Assembly: GCA_049970695.1 (NCBI GenBank)
Contig: JBMFML010000001.1
Location: forward strand, 172,100 to 236,099
Direction of reading: 5' to 3'
Source: UBA285 sp049970695
Lineage (GTDB): Archaea; Thermoproteota; Thermoprotei_A; Sulfolobales; Desulfurococcaceae
DNA length: 64,000 bases
Positions 51,757 through 60,760 of the stretch are shown piece by piece (within the stretch, counting starts at the first letter, position 1; every line of letters starts with the position of its first letter). Under the pieces are notes generated by a model. It searched no databases. It saw only the letters and a program-made list of their open reading frames with translations, and was not told the DNA's origin. The position numbers and the translations under genes were made by a program.

Positions 51757-52614
51757 CTACCGCTTTGCAACGCTCCTGATGACTCCCGGAGTTATGTACT
51801 TCTTGCCTAGCTTAGCCATTTCCTCGCTCCACTCGCTGTGTATTCTTACCGCTTCGTTCGCGACTTTAATGGCGTCTTCAACACCCGCGCCTGGCACAAA
51901 TTCTTCCGTCTCTCTATTAGCTATCGCGGCGCAGACCGCGCCGGCCTTTAAGCCGTAAATATTTGCCAACACGAATATTACTGATGCTTCCATCTCGAAG
52001 TTCAGGACGTTTGCGTTTTTCAAATACTCTATCAGCCCCTTAGCGTGGGGTGGCATATAGCCTCTGAAGCCAGGCCTTTCTTGCCCAACGTAAAAGCTGT
52101 CGCTGCTAGCCGTTAAGCCCACGTGATATCTGACGCCGAGAGTCTCTGCAGCCTCTACTAGTGCGAGAACTACATCGTAGCTTGCTACTGCAGGGTACTC
52201 TGGTATCACGTAGTGCCTACTCGTGCCTTCGAGTCTGACAGCGCCCGTAGATATGACCAAGTCTCCTACTTTGATCTCGCGTTTCAGGGCACCAGTTGTA
52301 CCGACTCTAATGAACACCTCCGAGCCTACTCTCGCGAGTTCTTCAACGGCTATGGCGGTAGACGGCGCCCCAATTCCTGTGCTAGTCGCAGATATGAAGA
52401 CTCCTTTATAGTAGCCGCTGTAAGTTACGTACTCCCTGTGCGACGCGACTTTCCAAGACTTGTCCCAATATCTTGCTATTAGTGGTACTCTCTCCGGGTC
52501 TCCTGGTAGCAGCACGTACTTGCTTACATCACCAGGCTTAACCATTAAGTGGTACTGTAGTCCACTTTCAGACTCGGGTACGCTGGCACTCTTAATTTTT
52601 TCGTACACGAGCAC
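51757..52614 (-). CDS. Nucleoside phosphorylase (uridine phosphorylase family)
   Basis: Cleaves a nucleoside with phosphate to base plus ribose 1-phosphate. The 285 aa protein has the phosphate-binding KYVLLPGDPERVPLIA (about 32-47), STGIGAPSTAIAVEELA (about 78-94), and the NFEMEASVIF active-site segment (about 199-208), which fit the NP-I family, and uridine phosphorylase more than purine enzymes. Uracil could go to Upp, and ribose 1-phosphate to the adjacent PfkB kinase. The start is GTG. Confidence 0.88.
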   Translation of the reverse strand: MLVYEKIKSASVPESESGLQYHLMVKPGDVSKYVLLPGDPERVPLIARYWDKSWKVASHREYVTYSGYYKGVFISATSTGIGAPSTAIAVEELARVGSEVFIRVGTTGALKREIKVGDLVISTGAVRLEGTSRHYVIPEYPAVASYDVVLALVEAAETLGVRYHVGLTASSDSFYVGQERPGFRGYMPPHAKGLIEYLKNANVLNFEMEASVIFVLANIYGLKAGAVCAAIANRETEEFVPGAGVEDAIKVANEAVRIHSEWSEEMAKLGKKYITPGVIRSVAKR

Positions 52615-52667
52615 CCCCAGAGGGCCTTACTTCACTCTTCACTTAGGACTCGTTTAAAAAATAATTG

Positions 52668-53189
52668 CTATGCATCGAGGACGTGCACTTCGGTCTTCAT
52701 GGACTTTGTTTCAATAAGCGCATATGAGCCTTTTCCAGTAAGGTATCCGCAGACTTCTCCAGGGTTCAGTATTAACTTTTCATTGCGTTTCTCAACTTCT
52801 ATTTGGTGTGTATGCCCATAAAGCACTGCGTCGATGTCAAGTGCTTGCAGTAGGGCCCATGCAAGGCTTCGCGTGTTCTCAGCAGAGCCATAACCATGTA
52901 GCAGTAGAATCCTTCTATTGCCTAAATTCACAATTGTAGGCTCCGAGTAAAACTGCCAGTTATACTTAGAGAAGAGCTGTGCTATCTGATAAACGTCCCC
53001 GTCGTTGTTACCCTTCACAGCTACTACGGGCACGCCACCGAGAACTTCTTTCATGAGCTTGACTGAAAACGGGCTTATTATATCGCCGAGGTGAATAACT
53101 ATCTCGACTTTATGATCTACAAGGCTCTTTAGTGCTTTCCTAAGCAGGTGTATGTTGTCGTGGCTATCACTTACAACGCCTATAATCAA
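52668..53189 (-). CDS. YfcE/MJ0936-type metallophosphoesterase
   Basis: The 173 aa phosphoesterase has the full set of metal ligands: Asp8 and His10 in SDSHDN, Asp36 in HLGD, Asn61 in GNNDG, His98 in LLHGYG, and His126/His128 in GHTH. YfcE/MJ0936 enzymes hydrolyse phosphodiesters, with natural substrates unknown. This complete site contrasts with the degenerate relative at 56547. It lies 17 bp downstream of the heat-shock gene on the same strand. Confidence 0.9.
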   Translation of the reverse strand: MIIGVVSDSHDNIHLLRKALKSLVDHKVEIVIHLGDIISPFSVKLMKEVLGGVPVVAVKGNNDGDVYQIAQLFSKYNWQFYSEPTIVNLGNRRILLLHGYGSAENTRSLAWALLQALDIDAVLYGHTHQIEVEKRNEKLILNPGEVCGYLTGKGSYALIETKSMKTEVHVLDA

Positions 53190-53205
53190 GTACGCGACCT
53201 CAACT

Positions 53206-53784
53206 CTACTCTACTTTTATTTTAATGCCCTTGCCTTCCTCCTTGCCAATCTTCTTTAGCCTAACTTCGAGAATGCCGTTTTTGTACGAGGCCTTAGCAG
53301 ACTCGGGATCTACCTTAGCTGGTAGGTCTACTTCTTTGTAGTACTTCCTCTCCTCATTAGACGCCTTAATTATGAGCGTCTTTCCGTCCTCTGTTACTTT
53401 CAAGTCTATTTTCTCTTTATCAACACCCGGTATTTCTGCAACTACGACTACTTCGTCTCCGCGCTCAAAGACGTCGACCAGGGGCTCGCGCTCTTCAATT
53501 ATCTCTGGCCTCCCCCTAGTTCTCCTTATGTTTCCAAATTCGCGTACAACGGGTCTTCCATCAGGACCTATAGTTATGCTAAAGCCATAGACATAAGGCC
53601 TAACACCTCTCTTCTCGAGCTCTCTAATCTCCCTTTCGAGCTCCTCAGGGGATATTCCGTAGTAAAACCTCCTCAGAACGTCCCTCAAGTCGCGCATCAT
53701 TTCTTCAAACATCCTGTCAAGCTCGTCGAATATGTCTTCCTCCCAGAACCTCCTTCTCCTACGCCACCACCAGTCGTCCGGCAT
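53206..53784 (-). CDS. Small heat-shock protein (Hsp20/alpha-crystallin)
   Basis: ATP-independent chaperone of 192 aa. The N-terminal region is unusually rich in Arg and Trp (DDWWWRRRRRFWEEDIF), followed by an acidic helix. The alpha-crystallin domain covers about residues 98-185 (VFERGDEVVVVAEIPGVDKE), and the C-terminus ends with the IKIKV anchor. A TATA-like CATATTTACC lies about 35-45 bp upstream of the ATG on the minus strand, with GGGTGG just before the start. Heat induction is likely but no operator is evident. Confidence 0.92.
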   Translation of the reverse strand: MPDDWWWRRRRRFWEEDIFDELDRMFEEMMRDLRDVLRRFYYGISPEELEREIRELEKRGVRPYVYGFSITIGPDGRPVVREFGNIRRTRGRPEIIEEREPLVDVFERGDEVVVVAEIPGVDKEKIDLKVTEDGKTLIIKASNEERKYYKEVDLPAKVDPESAKASYKNGILEVRLKKIGKEEGKGIKIKVE

Positions 53785-53911
53785 GCTTCCACCCTCGCTG
53801 ATAGTTTCTTGTAGGGGGTAAATATGTGGCTAATAGCCTGTATAGGCAGGCTGAAAACGCTCAGGAGTGGTATTTGCTGGACATGCATTATTAATTTCCT
53901 ACACACTTCAA

Positions 53912-53920
53912 TATTTAATG
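53912..53920 (+). promoter_or_regulatory. TATA box of the YjbQ-like gene
   Basis: TATTTAATG lies about 27 bp before the GTG at 53943. This suggests a leaderless message starting at or very near that codon, which argues against the upstream GTG at 53934. Confidence 0.45.
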
Positions 53921-53942
53921 CACGAGATGACTGGTGAAGCCC

Positions 53943-54362
53943 GTGGTTAAAGTCTACTACGAGTCGCTGAGAGTTAGGACTCACGAGAGATTCCAGCTCA
54001 TTGACATCACGAAGCACGTGGAGTCTGTTATCGAGAGGTCTGGTGTGAAGAACGGCTTAGTACTGGTCTTCGCCCCCCACGCTACTGCTGCCATTATTGT
54101 AAATGAAAATGAAAGCGGGCTCCTCAGCGACATAATAAGCAAGGTCAAAGAGCTCACTGAGCCGGGTAGCCCCAAGTGGAGGCACAACGCTGTAGATGAT
54201 AACGCGCACGCTCACATAGGATCAGCACTCTTTGGTGCAGACAGGCTCTTCCCAGTTATTAATGGCAAACTAGTTAGGGGCACGTGGCAGAACATATTCC
54301 TACTTGAAATGGACGGACCGCGTCCTGCGAGAGAAGTACTAGTGCTCGTCATTGGTGAGTAG
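53943..54362 (+). CDS. YjbQ/UPF0047 family protein (secondary thiamine-phosphate synthase-like)
   Basis: The 139 aa protein has the UPF0047 signature (APHATAAI and HNAVDDNAHAHIGSALFG, then GTWQNIFLLEMDGPR). YjbQ has been shown to have weak thiamine phosphate synthase activity and its real role is open. The start GTG at 53943 fits the TATA spacing; the GTG at 53934 would add three residues. The nicotinate phosphoribosyltransferase gene follows after 2 bp. Confidence 0.85.
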   Translation: MVKVYYESLRVRTHERFQLIDITKHVESVIERSGVKNGLVLVFAPHATAAIIVNENESGLLSDIISKVKELTEPGSPKWRHNAVDDNAHAHIGSALFGADRLFPVINGKLVRGTWQNIFLLEMDGPRPAREVLVLVIGE

Positions 54363-54364
54363 CC

Positions 54365-55540
54365 TTGAGGTTTTACGTGGCGTCTGAAGAGGACATACTG
54401 AGCGGGCTAGTAACAGACGTGTATTTCACTAGAACAGTCAAGGTGCTCAAAGCCAAGAACCTCAGGAAGAAAGTTAGAATGGAGTTCCACGTTCACAAAC
54501 TACCAAGAGGGTACGACTGGGCTGTTTTTGCGGGGCTCGAAGAAGCGCTTTACCTGCTTAAGGGCAAGCCTGTCACTGTGTACGCGCTTCCAGAGGGTAC
54601 GCTCTTCAAAGCGGGAGAGCCCCTCATGATCATTGAAGGCTACTACGATGACTTCGCCGTTTACGAAACCGCGCTGCTCGGCATATTGAGGCACTACTCC
54701 AGCATAGCAACTAAGGCTGCCAGGATAAAGAAGCTCGCCGGCAACAAGGCGGTTTTGTTCTTCGGATTGCGCGCATTGCACCCGGCAATAGCTCCCATGG
54801 CTGATAGGGCTGCCTATATTGGAGGCGTTGACGCCGTATCTGGCGTAGCAAGCAGCAAATACCTTGGTTTAAAACCTCAAGGCACCATGCCCCACGCGCT
54901 CATCATAGTCTTCGGCAACCAAGTAGAGGCCTGGAAAGCATTTAATGAAGTCGTAGAGCCGGATGTCCCCAGAGTGATGCTCGTCGACACGTTTTACGAT
55001 GAGCGCGTTGAAGCTCTCATGGCCGCAGAAGCGCTAAAAGACAAGCTCTACGGAGTGCGGCTGGACACGCCGAGTAGTAGGAGGGGCGACATGAGAGCTA
55101 TAGCTGAGGAAGTGCGCTGGACTCTTGACATTCACGGCTACAAGCACGTTAAAATAGTGATTAGCGGAGGCATAGATGAGAAGGAAGTAGTGAAACTAAG
55201 GGATATTGCAGATGCTTTCGGAGTTGGTACGAGCATTGCAATGCCACCAAGCATTGACATAAGCGCCGACATAGTCGAAGTATACGAGGAAGGCCGGTGG
55301 AGGCCTATAACGAAGAGGGGTAAGCTACCCGGTGCGAAGCAGCTATACAGGAAGAGGCCTGGTCTAAACGACATTATCTCGCTACTCGAGACGCCCGGCG
55401 AGGTGCCTCAGGGCTATCAACCACTACTAAAGAAGTACATTGAAAACGGCGAGCTTGTCTCCGAGCTACCTAGCCTGGAGGAGATCAGGAGGTACGTGCT
55501 GGAGCAGCTACAGGAAGTTCCAGAACCTTCAGTTGAGTGA
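54365..55540 (+). CDS. pncB: Nicotinate phosphoribosyltransferase
   Basis: Converts nicotinate plus PRPP to nicotinate mononucleotide, the first step of NAD salvage (NadM is at 37610). The 391 aa protein starts RFYVASEEDILSGLVTDVYF and has ALHPAIAPMADRAAYIGGV (about 138-156), and the PRPP-binding region around GVRLDTPSSRRGD and VKIVISGGI. The start is TTG at 54365, 2 bp after the YjbQ gene, and 3 bp separate its end from the next gene. Confidence 0.93.
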   Translation: MRFYVASEEDILSGLVTDVYFTRTVKVLKAKNLRKKVRMEFHVHKLPRGYDWAVFAGLEEALYLLKGKPVTVYALPEGTLFKAGEPLMIIEGYYDDFAVYETALLGILRHYSSIATKAARIKKLAGNKAVLFFGLRALHPAIAPMADRAAYIGGVDAVSGVASSKYLGLKPQGTMPHALIIVFGNQVEAWKAFNEVVEPDVPRVMLVDTFYDERVEALMAAEALKDKLYGVRLDTPSSRRGDMRAIAEEVRWTLDIHGYKHVKIVISGGIDEKEVVKLRDIADAFGVGTSIAMPPSIDISADIVEVYEEGRWRPITKRGKLPGAKQLYRKRPGLNDIISLLETPGEVPQGYQPLLKKYIENGELVSELPSLEEIRRYVLEQLQEVPEPSVE

Positions 55541-55543
55541 TTA

Positions 55544-56557
55544 GTGCTCGCTATGGACACCAGTCAATACACGGTCTTAGACCACTACTACATTGAAACC
55601 TCAAATGGCTGCCTTGGAGTCGTCGTTGGCAACTGGCACTCGCGATACTTTATAATTGGTTACATCAAGTACTGTCCTTCAAGCGCGGCGCTTCGGCCCT
55701 GGAAGAGGGGATCCTACTATTACAATCGAGTAGTGAAGACCTATAGTGCAGAGCAAGTGCATGCGTCGACTAGCTGGCGCGCTATAGTGCCGTTTTTTGG
55801 TAGTGCTGTGCCGTGTATACCTGCGAGCCTTGTAAAACGCATTTACCGCCCTCTAGATAGGTCGCTTGAGCTCTACTCGCAAGTGAAAGACTCCCTAGAG
55901 GGCGTTGCATTAGAACTTGTCAACGCTGTGTCACTTAGTTCAGGAGTAGTGCCAGGCTTAACCGGATCTCTCCTACCAGGAATACACAATCCTGAACTCA
56001 GCGACGTAGACTTAGTGGTTTATGGCGCTAGAGAATCCGTAGAAGTAGTAGAAAGCATAGAAGCTAACAGAGAGCTCTTCCGACCCTTCACTGAAGAAAG
56101 GCTCAAAGACTGGGCACTTAGGGCTGCGCAGTCAACGGGACTGAGTACTCGCGAAGTCCTCAAGTACTACCGTAACTGGAGGAGGGGGCTCTTCCGCGGA
56201 AGGGAGTACTCGGTGATATATAGTGATGGCATATACAGAGAGGTTCTCACAATGCCAGCTTACGAAAGTGTGGGCATTGTGAAAATGCTTGCAAGGATTT
56301 CGGGCGGCCTCGAAGCCTTAAACTACCCTTCTATGAGTAGAATTGAGAGCTACAGGCTGGTGGAATTCAGGGGTCGCATACCTTACGAAATTGGCTACCT
56401 AATGAGCTACGAGGCTGTTTACATACCTGGGCTTTACGAAGGAGGCAGCTTTGAAGTTGATGGGCTCGTTCAGTGCAGCATGCTAGAGGAGTCTTGTAGG
56501 GTAACTCTGGGAGCAGTAGAGTACAGAGGTTCATTGAGGTGGCTCGATGCGACATGA
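55544..56557 (+). CDS. Predicted nucleotidyltransferase (COG2413-like)
   Basis: The 337 aa protein has a minimal nucleotidyltransferase signature around residues 143-163 (GSLLPGIHNPELSDVDLVVYG), with the DxD metal pair. It is preceded by a beta-rich N-terminal domain (about 1-125) and a helical C-terminal half. Its substrate is unknown; tRNA or antibiotic adenylation are only analogies. It starts with GTG and overlaps the next gene by 11 bp, so the two are coupled. Confidence 0.75.
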   Translation: MLAMDTSQYTVLDHYYIETSNGCLGVVVGNWHSRYFIIGYIKYCPSSAALRPWKRGSYYYNRVVKTYSAEQVHASTSWRAIVPFFGSAVPCIPASLVKRIYRPLDRSLELYSQVKDSLEGVALELVNAVSLSSGVVPGLTGSLLPGIHNPELSDVDLVVYGARESVEVVESIEANRELFRPFTEERLKDWALRAAQSTGLSTREVLKYYRNWRRGLFRGREYSVIYSDGIYREVLTMPAYESVGIVKMLARISGGLEALNYPSMSRIESYRLVEFRGRIPYEIGYLMSYEAVYIPGLYEGGSFEVDGLVQCSMLEESCRVTLGAVEYRGSLRWLDAT

Positions 56558-57143
56558 AGTCGGCTTTATTCTGGCTTACGAGCTGCTGGGATCGAATACC
56601 TTAGAGAAGTCCATTTGCTTCGCTTCAAAGGTGCTTAATGCAGATGCCGTTATCCTGCTTGGAGACACGGCCTCGCCATCGATAATAACGAGCTTGTATA
56701 ACAAGTGTGGCATTAGAGTATTGGGAGTTTTAGGAAGCCTCGATGAAGCCTCTGTTGCGCACGCCTTAAAGTCTGTACAGGGGCTCCTCGACTGTCGCGC
56801 TATAGAATTCGGCGGTGTGTTGCTCTATGGTTATGGTGTTGGAACGTGTGTTTCGAGCAAGCCTAGCACGGAAGTCGATATCTTGTTTTCAAGTAAACCT
56901 GGTTGTGTGTGGGGATGCTGTAGACCGTGTAGCGACGTTGTAGACTCGGTCTGCAACATCATTAAACCCAAACTCGTCGTAACGGGCGGCTGCAAGTATC
57001 CGTGCTCTCGAGGACGTGCCTTCTCGCCGGGATCTGCTAGACTAGGCTACTTCGCTATATTGAAGTATAATACCGAAGACGAATCATACGCTGTTCTGCA
57101 ATACCAGCTAGACGTCTTTTTATTTAAGCTCTTGAAGCAGTGA
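56547..57143 (+). CDS. Degenerate metallophosphoesterase-like protein, Cys-rich
   Basis: The 198 aa protein keeps the outline of a calcineurin-like phosphoesterase: LLGD (37-40), VLGSLDE (61-67, in place of GNHD), VVTGGCKYP (in place of GHTH) and SPGSARLGYFAI (in place of NPGS). The N-terminal DxH pair is missing, so metal binding and catalysis are doubtful. It has eleven cysteines, with a cluster Cys120, 124, 125, 128 (GCVWGCCRPC) that could form disulfides or bind metal. It overlaps the COG2413-like gene by 11 bp. The function is unknown. Confidence 0.6.
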   Translation: MRHEVGFILAYELLGSNTLEKSICFASKVLNADAVILLGDTASPSIITSLYNKCGIRVLGVLGSLDEASVAHALKSVQGLLDCRAIEFGGVLLYGYGVGTCVSSKPSTEVDILFSSKPGCVWGCCRPCSDVVDSVCNIIKPKLVVTGGCKYPCSRGRAFSPGSARLGYFAILKYNTEDESYAVLQYQLDVFLFKLLKQ

Positions 57144-57287
57144 ATCTATTGCACTAGTTGCAACCACGAAAGATTAAGCCGCGAAGTCCACGAGAAAATT
57201 ATCAGTGAAATAAAGAGCGTACTTAGAACGCAAACTATCAAATCCAGCTACTTTTAAGTATCTTCCCCTCCAGGGCCTGCACTGCTG

Positions 57288-57296
57288 CTTTAAAAG
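57288..57296 (+). promoter_or_regulatory. TATA box of the acyl-CoA synthetase gene
   Basis: CTTTAAAAG lies about 35 bp before the ATG at 57328, predicting transcription from about 57318. It sits in a 169 bp gap with nothing else I can support. Confidence 0.45.
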
Positions 57297-57327
57297 CTTT
57301 GTCTACATACCTGTGCAAGGGCTAGAT

Positions 57328-58728
57328 ATGCTTAAAGCATTATTAGAGCCTAGGAGTATTGCAGTAGTAGGTGCCAGTAGAACTCCCGGGAAAATAGGGC
57401 ATACAATACTAAAGAACATTATCGAGTATGGTTACAAGGGCAGAGTTTACCCAGTTAACCCCGCTGCTGACGAAATACTTGGCTTAAAGGCCTACCCTAA
57501 CTTATCCTCCATCCCAGATGTTGTAGATGTCGCTATAGTAGCCGTTCCAGCACACAGTGTACCCGAAGTCATCGAAGACGCGGGCATAAAAGGAGTCAAG
57601 GTCGCGGTAGTAATAACATCGGGCTTTTCAGAAGTGGGAAACGTCGAATTGGAAAACAAGGTCGTTGAAATTGCTAGGAAGTACGGAGTTAGAATTCTAG
57701 GACCAAACATATTTGGATACGCATACACGTTTAACAACATTAATGCTACTTTCGGCCCCCTTGAAATAGCCAAGGGCAACATAGCATTCATTACGCAGAG
57801 CGGTGCTTTAGGCATAGCGTTAATGGGCTGGACTATTATGAACGAAATAGGGTTATCGGCCCTCTTCAGCGTTGGCAACATGGCCGATATAGATATAGTA
57901 GAGCTATCAGAGCTGCTTGCGGACGACGAAAACACTAGAGTAATAGCAATATATTTAGAGGGCTTGAAGCCGGGAAAGGGGAGGGAGTTCATCGAGAGAA
58001 TGTCAAAGGTGACTCTAAAGAAGCCCGTAGTGGTGATAAAAGCGGGTAGGTCTGTCCGCGGAATGAAGGCTGTTGCAAGCCACACGGGTAGCCTCGCAGG
58101 AAGCGACGCCCTCTACGATGCTGCATTTAAGCAAGCAGGAGTGATCAGGGCGGAGACCGTCGAGGACATGTTTGATATTGCAAGGGCATTTGCGCAGCAG
58201 CCGCTACCTCGAGGCGAAAGAACAGTAATTATAACCAATGGAGGGGGTGCAGGAGTGCTTGCTACTGATGCTGCAGAGCTCAATGGCGTTAATTTAATCG
58301 AGCCTAGCCCACAGCTACTTGAAGCATTTAAGCAAACAATGCCGTGGTTTGGAAGCCCGAAGAACCCAGTTGATTTAACGGGGCAGGCTGTTGTAGACAA
58401 CTACATTAAAGCGCTCAAAGTAGCCGTAGAATCCCCCGAAGTAGACAACATAGTAGTCCTCTACTGCAGAACAGCCATACTAGACCCGCGCGAACTGGCA
58501 AAGGCTATTGTGGAGTTCTACAGCGAGAATCGCGTCGAGAAGACCACGGTTTTGTCGTTCATCGGTGGCGAAGACGTCTACGAAGCAATAAGGTACCTCA
58601 ATAGGTACGGTCTACCAACATATCCGTCGCCGGAAAGAGCTGTGCGTGCACTAGCAAAAATGCTGTGGTACAGGAGGTACTTGGTAGCAAGAGCAGGGGC
58701 GCCGGTAATCAGCGCTAGATCAGCTTAG
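57328..58728 (+). CDS. ADP-forming acyl-CoA synthetase, alpha subunit
   Basis: Makes ATP from acyl-CoA, ADP and phosphate, the energy-conserving last step of archaeal peptide and sugar fermentation. The 466 aa subunit has a CoA-binding Rossmann domain (IAVVGASRTPGKIG near residue 15), a ligase-CoA domain with phosphohistidine region SHTGSLAGSDALYD (about residues 251-264) and a third domain. Its partner beta subunit (ATP-grasp) is not in this window. I chose the ATG at 57328, which fits the TATA spacing; a GTG at 57313 would add five residues. It could use acyl-CoA made by the IorAB enzyme at 16-18.6 kb. Confidence 0.9.
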   Translation: MLKALLEPRSIAVVGASRTPGKIGHTILKNIIEYGYKGRVYPVNPAADEILGLKAYPNLSSIPDVVDVAIVAVPAHSVPEVIEDAGIKGVKVAVVITSGFSEVGNVELENKVVEIARKYGVRILGPNIFGYAYTFNNINATFGPLEIAKGNIAFITQSGALGIALMGWTIMNEIGLSALFSVGNMADIDIVELSELLADDENTRVIAIYLEGLKPGKGREFIERMSKVTLKKPVVVIKAGRSVRGMKAVASHTGSLAGSDALYDAAFKQAGVIRAETVEDMFDIARAFAQQPLPRGERTVIITNGGGAGVLATDAAELNGVNLIEPSPQLLEAFKQTMPWFGSPKNPVDLTGQAVVDNYIKALKVAVESPEVDNIVVLYCRTAILDPRELAKAIVEFYSENRVEKTTVLSFIGGEDVYEAIRYLNRYGLPTYPSPERAVRALAKMLWYRRYLVARAGAPVISARSA

Positions 58729-59056
58729 CACCCGGCTTAACCTCGCCCGCCACAGTAGCGATGACTGGCGGACTCGTATCAGTAGCCAGAATCATTCCCT
58801 GGCTTTCAAGACCCATTAGTTTTTTCGGCTTCAAGTTCGCCACTACGATGACGTACTTTCCAATAAAGAACTCGGGATTGTACCACTCAGCTAGTCCAGC
58901 AATAATTTGCCTCTCACCCAGCTCGCCGAGGTCGACTATTAGTCTTATCAGCTTGTTACTACCAGGCACCCTTTCCGCCGACTTTACGAGCCCCACTCGT
59001 AAATCGACTCTCCTGAAAGCCTCTATATCTATTAGTTGCCCCCCGCGCGCCTCCAT
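58715..59056 (-). CDS. tRNA-binding domain protein (MetRS beta subunit/Trbp111-like)
   Basis: The 113 aa protein is a stand-alone OB-fold tRNA-binding domain: DIEAFRRVDLRVGLVKSAERVPGSNKL, then RQIIAGLAEWYNPEF and VVANLKPKKLMGLESQGMILA. In archaea this domain is often separate from methionyl-tRNA synthetase, whose binding it strengthens. I chose the ATG at 59056; the frame opens to 59107, but the added residues do not look conserved. Its 3' end overlaps the convergent acyl-CoA synthetase gene by 14 bp. Confidence 0.88.
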   Translation of the reverse strand: MEARGGQLIDIEAFRRVDLRVGLVKSAERVPGSNKLIRLIVDLGELGERQIIAGLAEWYNPEFFIGKYVIVVANLKPKKLMGLESQGMILATDTSPPVIATVAGEVKPGAKLI

Positions 59057-59137
59057 GAAGGACCCGCCTATTACACTATCTCGATTCTCGCAATGCGACT
59101 TCCACATTTTTATTTTTGTTATACGTAAAAAGCCTAG

Positions 59138-59857
59138 CTAGCTCGCTTGACAAGTAATGCCTTTCTCTTTGCAGAGCTCTAGGAATACTTCAAAGGGGGT
59201 CTTTTTCTTTATCGTGTCACTAAACCGTTCCAGTAAAGTCTCGACGTAATCATCTTTAACTCTTGGAAGCTCTTTTTGAAGCTCGAAGTAGAGCCTCTGA
59301 AGCCTCTTCTTACCCTCTATTAAAACGGAATTTACGATTTCAACGAGGAACTCGAGCTCGTGCTCAGGAATTAATACCCTCGACTTTGTCCTCACGAGCT
59401 GGGCCACATACACACCTGTTACGAGCTCGACAAAAACCCCTTTTGACTTGCTTATGTGCAATATACCGCTGTGCTTAAACCCCGTATGCCTCGCTATCTT
59501 AAGCACTTCAAGGGCTCTCTTAGTATTTAGTGCTGATAAATGTATGATAGGTCCCGTTACCACGATCCAGTAGCCTCTGTGGGGATCTAACCTGTACATG
59601 AATCTCAGCTCACCGGGATCTACAGGAACATGCGACTTATAGACCGTGCCCGTTTCTTCGCGAGTCCATGGCGCTTCGGAGTCCACGACTACTATTCTAC
59701 CACTACAGCTACTTGTCGTGTAAAGCTCGGCGTCACTGTTAACCAGCACAACCAGAGGTAACAAGTCCCTGTCAAAATAGCCTATTTCTAGATCCTCAAA
59801 GACCCTCTTCCAAAACGCTTCTTTTTCTCTGCGCCATGCTCTGGGGTCGGGCCTCAT
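59138..59857 (-). CDS. taw3: tRNA wybutosine-synthesizing protein Taw3 (TYW3-like)
   Basis: Methylates the tricyclic guanosine (wyosine family) at position 37 of tRNA-Phe. The 239 aa protein has the TYW3 signature LYTTSSCSGRIVVVD (about 46-60) and the conserved KSHVPV and KHSGILH segments. The C-terminal helical part is family-typical. It is transcribed toward the MetRS-beta-like gene, 31 bp downstream. Confidence 0.92.
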   Translation of the reverse strand: MRPDPRAWRREKEAFWKRVFEDLEIGYFDRDLLPLVVLVNSDAELYTTSSCSGRIVVVDSEAPWTREETGTVYKSHVPVDPGELRFMYRLDPHRGYWIVVTGPIIHLSALNTKRALEVLKIARHTGFKHSGILHISKSKGVFVELVTGVYVAQLVRTKSRVLIPEHELEFLVEIVNSVLIEGKKRLQRLYFELQKELPRVKDDYVETLLERFSDTIKKKTPFEVFLELCKEKGITCQAS

Positions 59858-59912
59858 TTAAGTAGCCCCGCTCATTTATAGTACTCGACAAAAAGCCAAC
59901 TTTAGGCGTTCA

Positions 59913-60746
59913 ATGGTGAAGGTGGCGCTGGTTTTTAGCAAGAAAGATCCGGCAGGACACGGTGCTGCTAAATACGTTGCCGAGAGACTAGGTGCCTCAG
60001 CGAGATCTACGTGTCCACGCTCAAGTGATTGCTTCGAAGCAGACGAGCTCATAATAGCAGGCTTTGACGAAGACGTCATACACTTCGACTTCCTCGACGA
60101 AGTCTTCGGCGAGTCCTACGACCTCTACGTTGTCCTCTCGAGGCATTCAAGCGAGGCGAGCGTGAAGAGCTACACAGTCCACTTTACCGGCAACTTCGGT
60201 TCCGAAGCCCTCTATGGGGGGCGACCTCACGAACTCGGAGTGGCGCATCCCCTAGTTGGGTGGGTCATATTAAGGCACCTCAGGGAGCTCGCTAAAGAGC
60301 TTAGGAGGGAAGATTATGAAGTAAGCTACGAGGCGACTCACCATGGTCCCACAAACCTTTCCAAGCCCCTGGTCTTCGTAGAAATTGGAAGTAGCTTGAA
60401 CGAGTGGTCTGACACAGTAAATCACGCTGTTATTGGAGAGTCCGTAGTAAAGTTCATCGAGCGCCGTGAAAACTTGCCGGAGTGCACCAGTACTATTGGA
60501 ATTGGCGGTGGGCATTACCCGAGAAAACACACCGAGCTAGCACTAACTAGCGACACGTGCTTTGGACACATTTTACCAAAATACGGGCTGCCCCACCTGA
60601 GTACTGAAGTGCTCGAAAACATGTACAATAGAAGCGCGTTGCGCCCTGTTCAAATTGTTGTTGAAAAGAAGGGCACAAGGCGGGAGCACAGGCTTTTAAT
60701 AGAAGAATTTGCGAGGAAGAAGTCGCTGAGAGTCCACTACATATAG
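59913..60746 (+). CDS. dtdA: D-aminoacyl-tRNA deacylase (DTD2/GEK1 type)
   Basis: Removes D-amino acids wrongly attached to tRNA. The 277 aa protein starts VKVALVFSKKDPAGHGA and has the family segments VLSRHSSEA (about 73-81), YEATHHGPT (about 145-153) and IGIGGGHYPRKHTE (about 194-207). This archaeal/plant type is unrelated to bacterial Dtd. It is divergent from Taw3, with a 55 bp gap. Confidence 0.93.
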   Translation: MVKVALVFSKKDPAGHGAAKYVAERLGASARSTCPRSSDCFEADELIIAGFDEDVIHFDFLDEVFGESYDLYVVLSRHSSEASVKSYTVHFTGNFGSEALYGGRPHELGVAHPLVGWVILRHLRELAKELRREDYEVSYEATHHGPTNLSKPLVFVEIGSSLNEWSDTVNHAVIGESVVKFIERRENLPECTSTIGIGGGHYPRKHTELALTSDTCFGHILPKYGLPHLSTEVLENMYNRSALRPVQIVVEKKGTRREHRLLIEEFARKKSLRVHYI

Positions 60747-60760
60747 TGTGCTTTGAAAAG

